64,000 nucleotides of DNA, taken from positions 92,464-156,463 of the forward strand of contig NZ_JAQMUE010000082.1 of assembly GCF_028330985.1 (NCBI RefSeq), in the 5' to 3' direction. The stretch comes from Roseofilum reptotaenium CS-1145. GTDB lineage: Bacteria; Cyanobacteriota; Cyanobacteriia; Cyanobacteriales; Desertifilaceae. How positions within the stretch are numbered: the stretch's first letter is position 1; each line of letters starts with the position of its first letter. The position numbers were made by a program, and so were the translations under genes. The notes beneath the pieces were generated by a model. The model was not told the DNA's origin and did no database searches. It was given only the letters and a program-made list of their open reading frames with translations. Positions 52,363 to 61,450 of the stretch are shown piece by piece.

Positions 52363-52399
52363 GGCTCTAGACACTTTAGTCAATAGAGTGCCTAGAGCC
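52363..52399. terminator. Bidirectional terminator hairpin between convergent genes
   Basis: GGCTCTAGACACT (52363-52375) pairs with AGTGCCTAGAGCC (52387-52399), 13 bp with one G-U/A-C position, between the convergent methyltransferase and reductase genes. Short T stretches follow. Confidence 0.7.
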
Positions 52400-52435
52400 T
52401 TAACTGATAACGATTACCATTACCCGCACGAAGGG

Positions 52436-53554
52436 CTACTTGAATAGTCCGCTACCGAGTTGTTTAATGGCGGCTCCCGCTACTTCTGCATAGCTGAGTT
52501 GCCCACAGAGGATTTTACTCATGATTCTACTAGCGGCTGGTTGTTTAACGCCTACCCGATAACTGACTTTGGGGAACTTATAAAATACACCACTAATACG
52601 AGCCGCCCATTTCATATCTGCTCCCCATTGTTCGGAAAGGGTTTGGGTGTAGGTTTCTAGGGCATTACCATTGCCACCGATCGCCTGATCGATCGCCTCT
52701 GCTGCTTTGACTCCGGTAAAAATGGAGGGACGGATGCCTTCTCCAGAGAGAGGATCGACAATTTGGGCGGCTTCCCCAGCAACAAGAGCATTTTGAGTGT
52801 GCAAGGGGCGATCTCCATCCCACAAGCGCACAGAATGCTCATGATATTGAACCGTTCCCCCTTGGGCAATGCCACTCGATTGGGTATAGCTCTCTAGAGT
52901 CTCTTGGAGCTTTTTAGCATCTCCTCCCTGAAACGCAGTGGCGCTAATTGCATAGCCATCGCTTTGGGGGAAGTTCCAAATAAATCCATTTTTGAGGCTG
53001 CCAAAATCAAAGTGTAGGGGAGGAGTTTCCTCAAGGGTTAGCCCAGAGATGTGTAACATGCCTGCTCGTTTTTCCTTACCCTGTTTGACTTTAAGCCATT
53101 TAGCCATTGGTCCTTTGGCTCCATCAGCAGCGATCAGATAGCGGCCTTCGATCGCTCCTTTAGCAGTTTTCAGCTCCCAGCGATCACTTTTCCACTCAAT
53201 TCCCGTTACTGGGGTGTCATCCTTAAGAACTGCTCCTTGATTTTGAGCCTGTTTGACCAGAAACTCATCGAAGCTATCCCGGCGCACGATGAACATCTGT
53301 TTTTCTTGTAGCTTGACGTTTACCGGATCGTCGAGTTGCCAGGTGTAGCGCAGTTGGTTCACCTTCAAGCTAATTATAGGGTCGAGATCAAAATCAAAAT
53401 ATTCGGCGATCGCTGGAGACACTCCCCCACCACAGGGTTTAAACCGAGGAAGAGCCGCTTGTTCTACGATCGCCACAGAACGGCCTCGTTTGGCTAAATG
53501 ATAAGCCGCTGTTGCCCCAGCCGGCCCTGCTCCAACAATCATGCAATCAAACAT
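52436..53554 (-). CDS. Geranylgeranyl reductase family flavoprotein
   Basis: The start at ATG 53554 (MFDCMIVGAGPAGATAAYHLAKRG) follows GGAAGAAAATTATCC; a GTG frame reaches 53596. The product is 372 residues with an FAD GxGxxG motif at about 8-13, RFKPCGGGVSP, MFIVRRDSFDEFLVKQA and GEAAQIVDPLSGEGIRPSIFTG. These match the geranylgeranyl/digeranylgeranyl reductase family. It is not ChlP itself, which has a different N-terminus. It may reduce isoprenoid double bonds in lipids or quinones. Neighbouring MPBQ methyltransferase (convergent) and pyrH-frr are a frequent cyanobacterial context. Confidence 0.85.
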   Translation of the reverse strand: MFDCMIVGAGPAGATAAYHLAKRGRSVAIVEQAALPRFKPCGGGVSPAIAEYFDFDLDPIISLKVNQLRYTWQLDDPVNVKLQEKQMFIVRRDSFDEFLVKQAQNQGAVLKDDTPVTGIEWKSDRWELKTAKGAIEGRYLIAADGAKGPMAKWLKVKQGKEKRAGMLHISGLTLEETPPLHFDFGSLKNGFIWNFPQSDGYAISATAFQGGDAKKLQETLESYTQSSGIAQGGTVQYHEHSVRLWDGDRPLHTQNALVAGEAAQIVDPLSGEGIRPSIFTGVKAAEAIDQAIGGNGNALETYTQTLSEQWGADMKWAARISGVFYKFPKVSYRVGVKQPAASRIMSKILCGQLSYAEVAGAAIKQLGSGLFK

Positions 53555-53826
53555 AGGATAATTTTCTTCCAGATTTTGACAACTGTACAATAACACTCAT
53601 TAACCAGTTTTTCGGCTTGTCTTCCGGCAAGTTCTGCTGGAGTTTTTTCGCCCTTTTCTCAACATTTTCCTTGATTTTTCAGATTTTTTTATTTCCTTGA
53701 ATAAATAAGTAGTATCACTGAACTCAAAATCAACAATCACAGATTAATATAAAGACAAACGACGACTTCATCAAAATTTCACAAAGGCTATCGTAGTCTT
53801 ACGGAATATCAAAGGATAAGAGGATT

Positions 53827-54015
53827 ATGACTTGGGATGTTTGTCTTGAATATGCCAATGGAAATCAAACCATACTCAAAACCTATTGCCATCGGGAAAC
53901 TGCACTCAAGCTTATTGATTTGATCTATTCGACCTATGGCTATCCCATGCATGTTGCTTATATTGTGCGTCCAAGCCAAGCCAGGTCAGCGTTGAACTTA
54001 GTTGTTCCCGCTTAA
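53827..54015 (+). CDS. Small conserved-looking hypothetical protein, 62 aa
   Basis: MTWDVCLEYANGNQTILKTY starts a small soluble protein with a central LIDLIYSTYGYPMHVAYIVR segment. No known domain. Codon use is coding-like and the frame ends in TAA. It is convergent with frr. The 200-base A/T-rich upstream region could hold its promoter. Confidence 0.6.
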   Translation: MTWDVCLEYANGNQTILKTYCHRETALKLIDLIYSTYGYPMHVAYIVRPSQARSALNLVVPA

Positions 54016-54050
54016 CCGGGTAGGCAAGCGGGAGAAAAGAGAGTGCAATC

Positions 54051-54599
54051 TTAGACTTTGGTAATATCTTTCTCTTTGTCAGCTAACAGATCATCAATTT
54101 TCTTAATATATTTGTCTGTTAGCTTTTGAATCTCATCTTGCAAATTTCGAGATTCATCCTCGGTAATATCGCCATTTTTCTCTTTTTTCCGTGTATCTTC
54201 AATTCCTTGGCGGCGGTTACTACGCACGGAAACGCGCCCATCTTCTGCTAACTTTGCCGCTTGTTTGACAAACTCTTTACGACGCTCTTCCGTTAAGGGA
54301 GGAATATTCAAGCGAACCACCTGACCATCATTATTGGGAGTTAATCCCACATCCGATAGAGAAATCGCCTTTTCAATCAGACTTAAGGTGGATTTATCGT
54401 AGGGTTGAATCATCAGGGTACTCGAATCCGGGGTACTAATATTCGCCAGGGATTTTAGAGGAGTCGGCGTACCATAATATTCGACCATCACTCGGTCTAG
54501 AAGCGAACTATTAGCCCGTCCAGTCCGAATGGTATTAAAAGAATGGCGAGTAGACTCAACCGCCTTCTGCATTAACTCTTCCACATCACTTAATTGCAC
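54051..54599 (-). CDS. frr: Ribosome recycling factor
   Basis: A 182-residue RRF. It starts at a GTG ([17 protein letters not shown]) with GGAGG five bases upstream. Family blocks are [20 protein letters not shown] and [25 protein letters not shown]. The C-terminal three-helix bundle carries [29 protein letters not shown]. It splits post-termination ribosomes together with EF-G. Its start overlaps the pyrH stop by 14 bases, so the two are translationally coupled. Confidence 0.97.
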   Translation of the reverse strand: MQLSDVEELMQKAVESTRHSFNTIRTGRANSSLLDRVMVEYYGTPTPLKSLANISTPDSSTLMIQPYDKSTLSLIEKAISLSDVGLTPNNDGQVVRLNIPPLTEERRKEFVKQAAKLAEDGRVSVRSNRRQGIEDTRKKEKNGDITEDESRNLQDEIQKLTDKYIKKIDDLLADKEKDITKV

Positions 54600-55314
54600 A
54601 GGAACCTCCTACAACTGTTCCAACTGACTCTCCCATGACGGCGCGACGAATATTGCCTTTCACCGACAGGTCAAAGACCAAAATGGGAATATCATTATCT
54701 TTACACAAAGCGATCGCCGTACTATCCATCACTTGCAATTCGTGAGCCAAAACATGCTGATAGGTTAAGCTTTCATAGCGTTTGGCTTCTGGATTAGTTT
54801 TGGGGTCGCTATCATAGACACCATCGACCTTAGTCGCCTTAAAAATTACCTCCGCATTAATTTCGGCTGCCCTTAAAGCAGCCGTAGTATCAGTGGTAAA
54901 GAACGGATTGCCCGAACCCGCGCCAAAAATGACCACCCGTCCCTTTTCTAAGTGACGCATGGCTCGGCGACGGATATAGGGTTCTGCCACTTCCTGCATG
55001 GCGATCGCCGTTTGGACCCGAGTCGGGACATCCATTTGTTCTAGGGCATCTTGTAAAGTCATGGCATTCATCACCGTGGCAATCATACCAATATAGTCGG
55101 CTGTTGCCCGCTCCATCCCAGCGGCTGCCCCTTTCACACCCCGGAAAATATTTCCTCCACCAACGACAATGGCGATTTGTATGCCACTCGATACAACTTC
55201 TGCCACTTGTTCGGCAATATTATGCACGATCGCGGGATCAATGCCATAGGCCAGGCTTCCCATTAAGGCCTCACCACTAAGTTTGAGTAATATGCGCTGA
55301 TAACCTGTCCCCAT
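54586..55314 (-). CDS. pyrH: UMP kinase
   Basis: A 242-residue amino-acid-kinase-fold enzyme phosphorylating UMP to UDP. ATG 55314 begins [20 protein letters not shown], the conserved opening; a further upstream frame to 55365 is not conserved-looking. Blocks are [49 protein letters not shown] and [20 protein letters not shown]. First gene of a pyrH-frr unit, as in many bacteria. Confidence 0.96.
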   Translation of the reverse strand: MGTGYQRILLKLSGEALMGSLAYGIDPAIVHNIAEQVAEVVSSGIQIAIVVGGGNIFRGVKGAAAGMERATADYIGMIATVMNAMTLQDALEQMDVPTRVQTAIAMQEVAEPYIRRRAMRHLEKGRVVIFGAGSGNPFFTTDTTAALRAAEINAEVIFKATKVDGVYDSDPKTNPEAKRYESLTYQHVLAHELQVMDSTAIALCKDNDIPILVFDLSVKGNIRRAVMGESVGTVVGGSCAIK

Positions 55315-55424
55315 GCCTAGACTCTGTAATCTCCAGATCGATGATTGAATACAAATGGCTCTCACCTAAGATAGCAGATGTTGACAATCTTCCCGAAGAG
55401 TTTTTTCAGGGTCTAGAATTTGGC

Positions 55425-55979
55425 TCAGGAGCGCCATTGAATGGGAGTACCAACTAAGGATTCGGGAATGGGATAGGTTACCGGTTCTCCTTGCAACATT
55501 TGGGCGATCGCCCCACGGATATCTTCAATCCACTGCTTTACTGCGCTCTGCTCTTTAGTCATCCCCCGGCGATAGCATAATCTCCCCTCATGATTGAGTA
55601 GAAATAGCTCTGGAGTCTGAGTTGCCCCAAAACTTTTTGCCACATCTTGAGTTACATCCCGCAGATAGGGAAAATTAAGCTGATGGTCTTGAGCAAAGAC
55701 CTTCATTTGCTCAAAATTCTCCCCTGAATTCTTGGAACCCTGATTGGCATTCATCCCCACCAAGGTCATCCCTTGAGGTTCTCTTTCTTGCTGAAGTTGC
55801 TTTAAATCCTCAAGAAGCTCAATAACATACGGGCATTGGTTACCCATAAATAGCACACCAATCACCTGATATTTTTCCATATAGCGAGCCAGATGATGCA
55901 CCTGATCATCCACACCTGGTACTTCAAAATCTGGCGCATAGCTACCGATGGGAGTTCCCATGTCTTCCATGACCACCAT
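55425..55979 (-). CDS. AhpC/TSA-type redoxin with a single active-site cysteine
   Basis: A 184-residue thioredoxin-fold protein of the peroxiredoxin-like (alkyl hydroperoxide reductase/TSA) group. APDFEVPGVDDQVHHLARY is the usual entry and GVLFMGNQCPYVIELLEDL holds the active site. Typical relatives have a CPY(V/A) motif; only one cysteine (about 49) is in the site here, plus a second far downstream in GRLCYRRG. LVGMNANQG and ATQTPELFLLNHEGRLCYRR are family blocks. A redox role is inferred. The start could be Met1 or Met4. Confidence 0.85.
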   Translation of the reverse strand: MVVMEDMGTPIGSYAPDFEVPGVDDQVHHLARYMEKYQVIGVLFMGNQCPYVIELLEDLKQLQQEREPQGMTLVGMNANQGSKNSGENFEQMKVFAQDHQLNFPYLRDVTQDVAKSFGATQTPELFLLNHEGRLCYRRGMTKEQSAVKQWIEDIRGAIAQMLQGEPVTYPIPESLVGTPIQWRS

Positions 55980-56251
55980 GCTTAAAACCTGTATAAATAA
56001 CTATTCAAACAAGTTAACAAAAACCGTATCCCCTGTAAACCAGATAGTCTTGAGAAACATCAATTCTAGTAGAACAGGCGCGATCGCCTCTCGGAAAGCT
56101 TCTCTGTTCTATCCTATCGCAATCCATCCTTTCATATTTTTACAGTTGCATTAGTAATGGCTCATCATCAGGGTCTCCTAGGAAAAGTTACGAACTATAG
56201 CTGTTATCAACCTGTTGCACAGAAATTATCAGGTTCTCAGAAACATGTCCT

Positions 56252-57331
56252 TTAACGTTCCATATCTGCCCTAGATTGAGCTAACTTTGGCAAAACAACC
56301 TTATAAATTTCTGTCGCAGCCAATCGATTTCCAGCAATATTCCAATGGCTATCATTGGGGCGATATAGGCGAGTTGTTTCGGATACCTGTTGGAAAGGTT
56401 CTAACAAGTCTAGAGAATTAATATTTAGGGATGATAGTCTTTCGGTAAGCAACCGATTTGGCAAGGAGAAATCAAGTTGTTCCGGCTGCATATTCATCCC
56501 CACAACAACTTGATTTTGCAACTCCATATTCACTTGAACTTCATCCGGAATTATGACCACTAAAAGTTCTATATTTCGCTGTTTAGCTATCTCATTAATT
56601 TGCTCAATAAATTCCATCGCATAGTCAAACGTTTGACTGAATTCAGGGTTGTCTTTGATAAAAATTTGACTGCGTCGCATCTCCATTCCGAGATAATTCT
56701 CATCACTGAAAACTTTCATATTATCGTCATAAACTATATTTTCCGGGAGTTCCCACTCTCCTTCATAACTTTTTTGGATTTCCCAGAGGAATTTGAAAAA
56801 TGAGAGGACATAAGAATACGTGTAGAGGGGTTGAGATAGATTTTGATCTTGGCTATCCAAGAAATCATTACCCATGAAAAAGGAAACAATAATCATGTCA
56901 GGACTATAATTCAACCCCTCATTGACCAAGACCGCTAGATAATCTTTAGGATTGAGGTTAGGGATGCCAAAATTATAAAGTTCTATCGATTGATTTTGTG
57001 CTTGCAATTGCTCTTCAACCAGCGTGTAATAATTTTCCTCATAGGGGACAACACCAAAGGCAAAAGAGTCTCCTATCCCGACAATTCTGTATATCCCTTC
57101 TGCTTTTTGCTCCTCAAATTCCAAATCTTTATAACCCTGGGAATTCAAGGTGAAATCATAATGTTTAGAAAAAGGTTTCCCGCGAAAACGACCATAAGAT
57201 TTGTCATAAAAGATAAAACTAGGATTGATATAATTATAAACTCGAAATCCAATCTCAGTAAAGATAAAAGAAATGACCGTGATAATCAAGAATTGTTTCA
57301 AAAACTGCTGAAAGGTCTTGAGGTGGGGCAT
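56252..57331 (-). CDS. Membrane-anchored SGNH/GDSL hydrolase-like protein
   Basis: A 359-residue protein with one N-terminal membrane segment (about 11-30, LKQFLIITVISFIFTEIGFR). The SGNH fold shows block I IVGIGDSFAFGVVPYEENY (Ser about 89), a block III-like SFFMGNDFLDS (Gly/Asn) and block V NDSHWNIAGNRLAA (Asp about 327, His about 329). Proteins of this form act as O-acyl esterases or acetyltransferase partners on surface polysaccharides. The substrate is unknown. It is monocistronic and A/T-rich compared with neighbours. Confidence 0.85.
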   Translation of the reverse strand: MPHLKTFQQFLKQFLIITVISFIFTEIGFRVYNYINPSFIFYDKSYGRFRGKPFSKHYDFTLNSQGYKDLEFEEQKAEGIYRIVGIGDSFAFGVVPYEENYYTLVEEQLQAQNQSIELYNFGIPNLNPKDYLAVLVNEGLNYSPDMIIVSFFMGNDFLDSQDQNLSQPLYTYSYVLSFFKFLWEIQKSYEGEWELPENIVYDDNMKVFSDENYLGMEMRRSQIFIKDNPEFSQTFDYAMEFIEQINEIAKQRNIELLVVIIPDEVQVNMELQNQVVVGMNMQPEQLDFSLPNRLLTERLSSLNINSLDLLEPFQQVSETTRLYRPNDSHWNIAGNRLAATEIYKVVLPKLAQSRADMER

Positions 57332-57693
57332 AGTAGTATAAAAGAACCTAAAATTACATAAAACTAAGACTTAGTTTACCCTATTGTCTTCTGAGTATGG
57401 TGTTGGGGTGCTTCATCAATAATTCCCAGACCTTTATCTAGGATTTAAAATGGGTTTCATATCACATTTTGTATTTTTTGTCAAGCAAAATTCTGTGGAG
57501 AAGAGTTTCTCTGCGTGATACATATCACAATAACTCTGGAGTCCTCTCACAGAAGCTAGTTTTTTTTTCGATTACTTTGGTTTTATATATTCGGATCTGG
57601 CGAGAAAGTCAAACAATTTAAGGTTTACAAGTCTGAATCGCCAGTGGCCAAGATTCTAGCTCTTTTGATTAAAATCTCAGTTTTAATACGATC
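57332..57693. other. Intergenic region, nothing recognised
   Basis: About 360 A/T-rich bases between divergent genes, including a GATACATATCACAATAACTC stretch and a run of eight T. No ORF with coding character and no structured RNA recognised. Confidence 0.4.
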
Positions 57694-57897
57694 ATGTTTC
57701 AACCAACTACCCTATCTTCTGGTTTCAATATCGCCGAACTGGTGTTTCAAGTTTGCCATACAGGGGAATTAACCTCTGACAACCGCAAACAACTGCAATC
57801 CGTATTGCTTCAACACTCGATTAGTGAAGAGGAACGCTCGGCAATCGATCGCTTAATCTATGCTACTCGTCGTGGATGGCTGAGGATTGCGAACTAG
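57694..57897 (+). CDS. Small helical cyanobacterial-type protein, 67 aa
   Basis: Sequence MFQPTTLSSGFNIAELVFQV then CHTGELTSDNRKQLQSVLLQ and ending AIDRLIYATRRGWLRIAN. The layout V.Q....TG.L....(R/E).L..(V/L) ...(I/L)..L..A...G resembles the protein at 59427-59687. No named domain. Soluble and short; it may be a regulatory adaptor. It lies 63 bases before ispF on the same strand. Confidence 0.7.
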   Translation: MFQPTTLSSGFNIAELVFQVCHTGELTSDNRKQLQSVLLQHSISEEERSAIDRLIYATRRGWLRIAN

Positions 57898-57960
57898 AGC
57901 CGTCTGAATTTGGGGTATGATCCAAGCAAATAACTGGCGCTCATCACATTCCCCACTGCC

Positions 57961-58440
57961 ATGAACATTCGGATCGGTAATGGTTACGATATCCATCAAC
58001 TTGGCCCAAACCGCCCCTTGATTTTAGGAGGGGTAAACATTCCTCATGAACTTGGGTTAGTCGGCCATAGTGATGCCGATGTACTGACTCATGCCATTAT
58101 GGATGCCATGCTCGGAGCTTTAAGCTTAGGAGACATCGGCCATTATTTTCCCCCCAGCGACCCCCAATGGAAAGGGGCGGATAGCCTAATATTACTGGGT
58201 CAGGTTAATGGCTTACTACTTGACCGAGGTTGGCAGGTGGTGAATATTGATTCTGTAGTGGTGGCCGAGCGCCCGAAATTGAAGGCTCATTTATCGGAAA
58301 TGAGCGATCGCCTCTCAAACATCTTAACCCTACAACCCGATCAAATTAGCATTAAAGCCACCACCAACGAAAAACTCGGCCCAGTCGGTCGTGAAGAGGG
58401 GATAGCCGCCTATGCAGTTACCCTTCTAGAAAAGACGTAA
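57961..58440 (+). CDS. ispF: 2-C-methyl-D-erythritol 2,4-cyclodiphosphate synthase
   Basis: A 159-residue MEP-pathway enzyme forming the cyclic diphosphate on the way to isoprenoids. [21 protein letters not shown] carries zinc ligands Asp10 and His12. [19 protein letters not shown] carries the third ligand His44, and [11 protein letters not shown] follows. The end [20 protein letters not shown] is the C-terminal signature. Full length. Confidence 0.97.
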   Translation: MNIRIGNGYDIHQLGPNRPLILGGVNIPHELGLVGHSDADVLTHAIMDAMLGALSLGDIGHYFPPSDPQWKGADSLILLGQVNGLLLDRGWQVVNIDSVVVAERPKLKAHLSEMSDRLSNILTLQPDQISIKATTNEKLGPVGREEGIAAYAVTLLEKT

Positions 58441-58451
58441 CCCTCAGCGAA

Positions 58452-59294
58452 CTAACGCTGACGCGCTCTTAAGCGAGTTCCTAAACCCAATAATCCTACC
58501 CCCACTAAACCTAGAATGGCAGAAGGTTCGGGAACATCCGAAGGTTGCTCAGATGGTGGGAGTGGAGTAAAAACATCATTGAGACCAGCTACATAAGTAA
58601 TGTCAGCATCAAGTTTAGTATTGATATCGAAACCACTGCCTCCAGCATGGGTAAAAGCGGTATAGCTACCTCCAAGAAATCCTTGACCATCACTCCCACT
58701 CACTAAATCACTGGGAGCAAGATTACGAATACGAATGGCATCAATCGCATCTCCTGCACCTAACCCAAAGGAACTTAAATCAAATACGGTGGCGAAGACT
58801 TGATACGTTGCAGAGAAGTGGTCACTAAACTGGTAGAGATATTCGCTAAAATCTGTTTCTCCAGCTTTACGAACAGAAACCGCAAAGGCTTCTGGCGCTC
58901 CAATACCACCATTTTCATATACGACTAGGTCGTTACCATCTTCATTGGCTAGGAGATTTCCCCCCCAATCCAACTCAATAGTGCCAACATTTCCGTTGTG
59001 TCCTAAATCGACAAAAGTTCCAGGTTCTTTTCCGAGAATTTCCCCCACCGTTTGACTGCTGCCTAAAAGTCCATTCAAGCTTGCGCCAAAAGAGTTCAGA
59101 CTTCCAGATACTATTGACCCTCCAGTGACCGCATTACTTTCATTCCAGGTCAAACTGGTCGATGAACCATCCCATTTCTGGCCACTTAAGGTGGCAGCAT
59201 GGGCGGATTCAGAACCGATGGCGGTCAATGCTGTGAGCATTAGACCCAAACTCAGGGAAGATCCTAACCCAATGGACAGATGACGTTGATTCAT
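58452..59294 (-). CDS. PEP-CTERM sorting-domain protein
   Basis: From ATG 59294 (MNQRHLSIGLGSSLSLGLML) the protein has a signal peptide ending near SAHAA. A beta-rich exported domain of about 215 residues follows (GTFVDLGHNGNVGTIELDWG). The C-terminal sorting signal is VPEPSAILGLVGVGLLGLGT followed by RLRARQR. PEP-CTERM proteins are recognised by exosortase/EpsH and placed at the cell surface. No exosortase is in the window. An ATG at 59327 gives 11 extra residues. Convergent with ispF, 11 bases apart. Confidence 0.88.
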   Translation of the reverse strand: MNQRHLSIGLGSSLSLGLMLTALTAIGSESAHAATLSGQKWDGSSTSLTWNESNAVTGGSIVSGSLNSFGASLNGLLGSSQTVGEILGKEPGTFVDLGHNGNVGTIELDWGGNLLANEDGNDLVVYENGGIGAPEAFAVSVRKAGETDFSEYLYQFSDHFSATYQVFATVFDLSSFGLGAGDAIDAIRIRNLAPSDLVSGSDGQGFLGGSYTAFTHAGGSGFDINTKLDADITYVAGLNDVFTPLPPSEQPSDVPEPSAILGLVGVGLLGLGTRLRARQR

Positions 59295-59426
59295 AATGAT
59301 TCCGTGAAACTTCTGGCTAAGGAACATAAATTTATAGAAATCTAGAGGTATCTACCCTATGATTCCGTACTTTTCCTGATATGAGTAACCCTATTATGAT
59401 GTGTTCGTGAATTTTCTGTCGATCCC

Positions 59427-59687
59427 TTAACCCATTAAGCAAGCTTGTCTCATCTCACGGGATTCCTGTTTTACAGCGCCTTCCATGGTTGCCCGTTGTA
59501 ATCTCCAGAAGGCATGAATGTCTTCTAGTCCATAGGGTTTTACCATTAGTGCCCGTAGACGTTCCTCATCGGCCAAGCTCAGATATCCGGTAGAGAGGGC
59601 TTGTTGAACTACTTCATGAATCATATTTGGATCTCCCAAAAGATGAACTGCACCATTGCTCTTGTCGTGGTTTGTGATTCTATACAT
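59427..59687 (-). CDS. Small cyanobacterial-type hypothetical protein, 86 aa
   Basis: ATG 59687 (MYRITNHDKSNGAVHLL) is preceded by GGAG eight bases upstream; a GTG frame begins at 59714. The central part (IHEVVQQALSTGYLSLADEERLRALMV) resembles the small protein at 57694, sharing the TG-x-L spacing. Helical, soluble, no named domain. Confidence 0.6.
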   Translation of the reverse strand: MYRITNHDKSNGAVHLLGDPNMIHEVVQQALSTGYLSLADEERLRALMVKPYGLEDIHAFWRLQRATMEGAVKQESREMRQACLMG

Positions 59688-59870
59688 TTCCCCATCTCCA
59701 AGCCCCTCAAGCACCCATGTGATGGAAGATATTTTGGAAAAATGATAGATCTTAAGTCTTTATTCTTATGTCTTAGTAACACTACATTCTGGCAGTTTTC
59801 CGGATCGAGATCCAGTATTTTCCCGGATTTTTTATTTTTTCTTAAGAGTTTTTCTGGATAAATACTGAGT

Positions 59871-60671
59871 TTAGGGGTCTAAGGAGGTTGAACTGTCATG
59901 CCACTTGCCTAAAATCTGGCTTGATAAACGATTTAAGAAGATAAAAATTAGAATTCCCAAGATCCCAATGAGTAATAATGCGGCAAACATACGAGGAATT
60001 TGTAGGTTATAACTGGCTAAGAGGATTTGATAGGCTAATCCTGAATTCATGCCACCTGTACCGGCAACGATTTCAGCAACTACAGCGCCAATTAAGGCTA
60101 ATCCACCACTAATGCGTAATCCAGCAAAAAAATAGGGTAACGCACTGGGTAGTCTGAGGTACAGTAGGGTTTGCCATCGGGATGCTTGATAAAGTTTGAA
60201 GAGGTCTTTAAGGTTAGGATCGAGGCTATTGAGGCCAAAGGTGGTGTTAGAGACGATGGGGAAAAAGGCGATAATCCAAGCGCAGATGACTAGGGCGGCA
60301 AAGGTATTATTACGCATCCAAATGACGATCAGGGGAGCGATCGCCGCCATGGGAATCGTTTGCAGTATAATTGCGTAGGGATACAAACTTTTTTCAATCC
60401 ACTTACTCTGTGCCATAATCATTGCCAGGAATAATCCAGAAACCATAGCCACGAGAAAAGCAACGATCGTAATTTTTAAGGTAACGAGCATCGCGGGCAA
60501 GAGGATTGATCGATCTTGAATTAAGGTGTTCAGAATCAGAATTGGCCCCGGTAGAATGTAGCTCGGGGTATGGGTTAGGGATACAGAGATTTCCCAAACC
60601 GAGAGTACCAGTATTCCGAGAACAAGAGGAGCTAGGGTTTCTAGGGAAAACAAACGGCGCAATTCTGGCAT
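59871..60671 (-). CDS. ABC transporter permease (SsuC/ThiX-like, BPD_transp_1)
   Basis: A 266-residue permease with about six membrane segments. The EAA loop region is DLFKLYQASRWQTLLYLRLPSALPYFFAGLRIS, in which the coupling helix and glycine lie as in NitT/SsuC/TauC permeases. The block GALIxx-type reads GGLALIGAVVAEIVAGTGGMNSGL. It is the third gene of the unit, 3 bases behind the ATPase gene. It forms the membrane channel of an importer for an organic small molecule or anion; see the binding protein. Confidence 0.92.
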   Translation of the reverse strand: MPELRRLFSLETLAPLVLGILVLSVWEISVSLTHTPSYILPGPILILNTLIQDRSILLPAMLVTLKITIVAFLVAMVSGLFLAMIMAQSKWIEKSLYPYAIILQTIPMAAIAPLIVIWMRNNTFAALVICAWIIAFFPIVSNTTFGLNSLDPNLKDLFKLYQASRWQTLLYLRLPSALPYFFAGLRISGGLALIGAVVAEIVAGTGGMNSGLAYQILLASYNLQIPRMFAALLLIGILGILIFIFLNRLSSQILGKWHDSSTSLDP

Positions 60672-60674
60672 AAT

Positions 60675-61436
60675 CTAGTGAGGCGTGATGGCTTCAGATA
60701 GGGCGGTAGCGACTTGTTGGTAATACTCAGTATAGGCGATCGCTCCCCGAAAACTCGAATTGCGGGGATAGGGTTCGTGAATCGGAATTTCGGCAACAAT
60801 GCGTCCGGGAGCTGTTCCCATCACGATCACTCGATGGGATAAATAAACTGCTTCATAGATATTATGAGTGACAAACACAATTGTCCAGCGTTTTTGGCTC
60901 CACAAATTTAATAGTTCATCATTTAATTGAGTGCGGGTAATATCATCTAAGGCTCCAAACGGTTCATCCATTAATAATACTTGGGGATTATTCACCAGCG
61001 CTCTAGCTATAGAAACGCGCATTTTCATCCCTCCAGACAGTTGCCGGGGATACGATTGAGAAACTTGATTTAACTGCACCAATTCCAGAGCTTCTTGAAT
61101 CTTCTCCTGGGCTTTTTTCTGGGGCACACCGCCCAATTTTAGGGGTAAGAAGACATTCTGCCACACGGTTGCCCAAGGCATTAATGCTGCGTCTTGAAAC
61201 ACAAACGCGAGTTGGTTACTCTGTCCAGAATTGTGCCAGTGCAGAGTACCGGAACTGAGGGATGTTAAGCCCGCAATGATTCGCAGTAGGGTACTTTTGC
61301 CGCATCCTGACGGACCGACGATGCTGAGAATCTCTGAGGGATAGAGGTTTAGGTTGAGATCGGCGATCGCCCAACTTTGGCTATCAAAACGTTTGCTAAC
61401 CTTCTCTAGAGTCGCGATCGGTTTTTGAGTCTCCAT
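60675..61436 (-). CDS. ABC transporter ATP-binding protein (SsuB/TauB-like)
   Basis: A 253-residue ATPase. Walker A SIVGPSGCGKSTLLRIIAG, Q-loop FVFQDAALMPW, signature RQLSGGMKMRVSIARAL, Walker B VLLMDEPFGALDD and switch His in FVTHNIYEA are all intact. It pairs with the permease and substrate-binding genes of the same unit. Confidence 0.95.
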   Translation of the reverse strand: METQKPIATLEKVSKRFDSQSWAIADLNLNLYPSEILSIVGPSGCGKSTLLRIIAGLTSLSSGTLHWHNSGQSNQLAFVFQDAALMPWATVWQNVFLPLKLGGVPQKKAQEKIQEALELVQLNQVSQSYPRQLSGGMKMRVSIARALVNNPQVLLMDEPFGALDDITRTQLNDELLNLWSQKRWTIVFVTHNIYEAVYLSHRVIVMGTAPGRIVAEIPIHEPYPRNSSFRGAIAYTEYYQQVATALSEAITPH

Positions 61437-61450
61437 AAAGCTATCATTAT

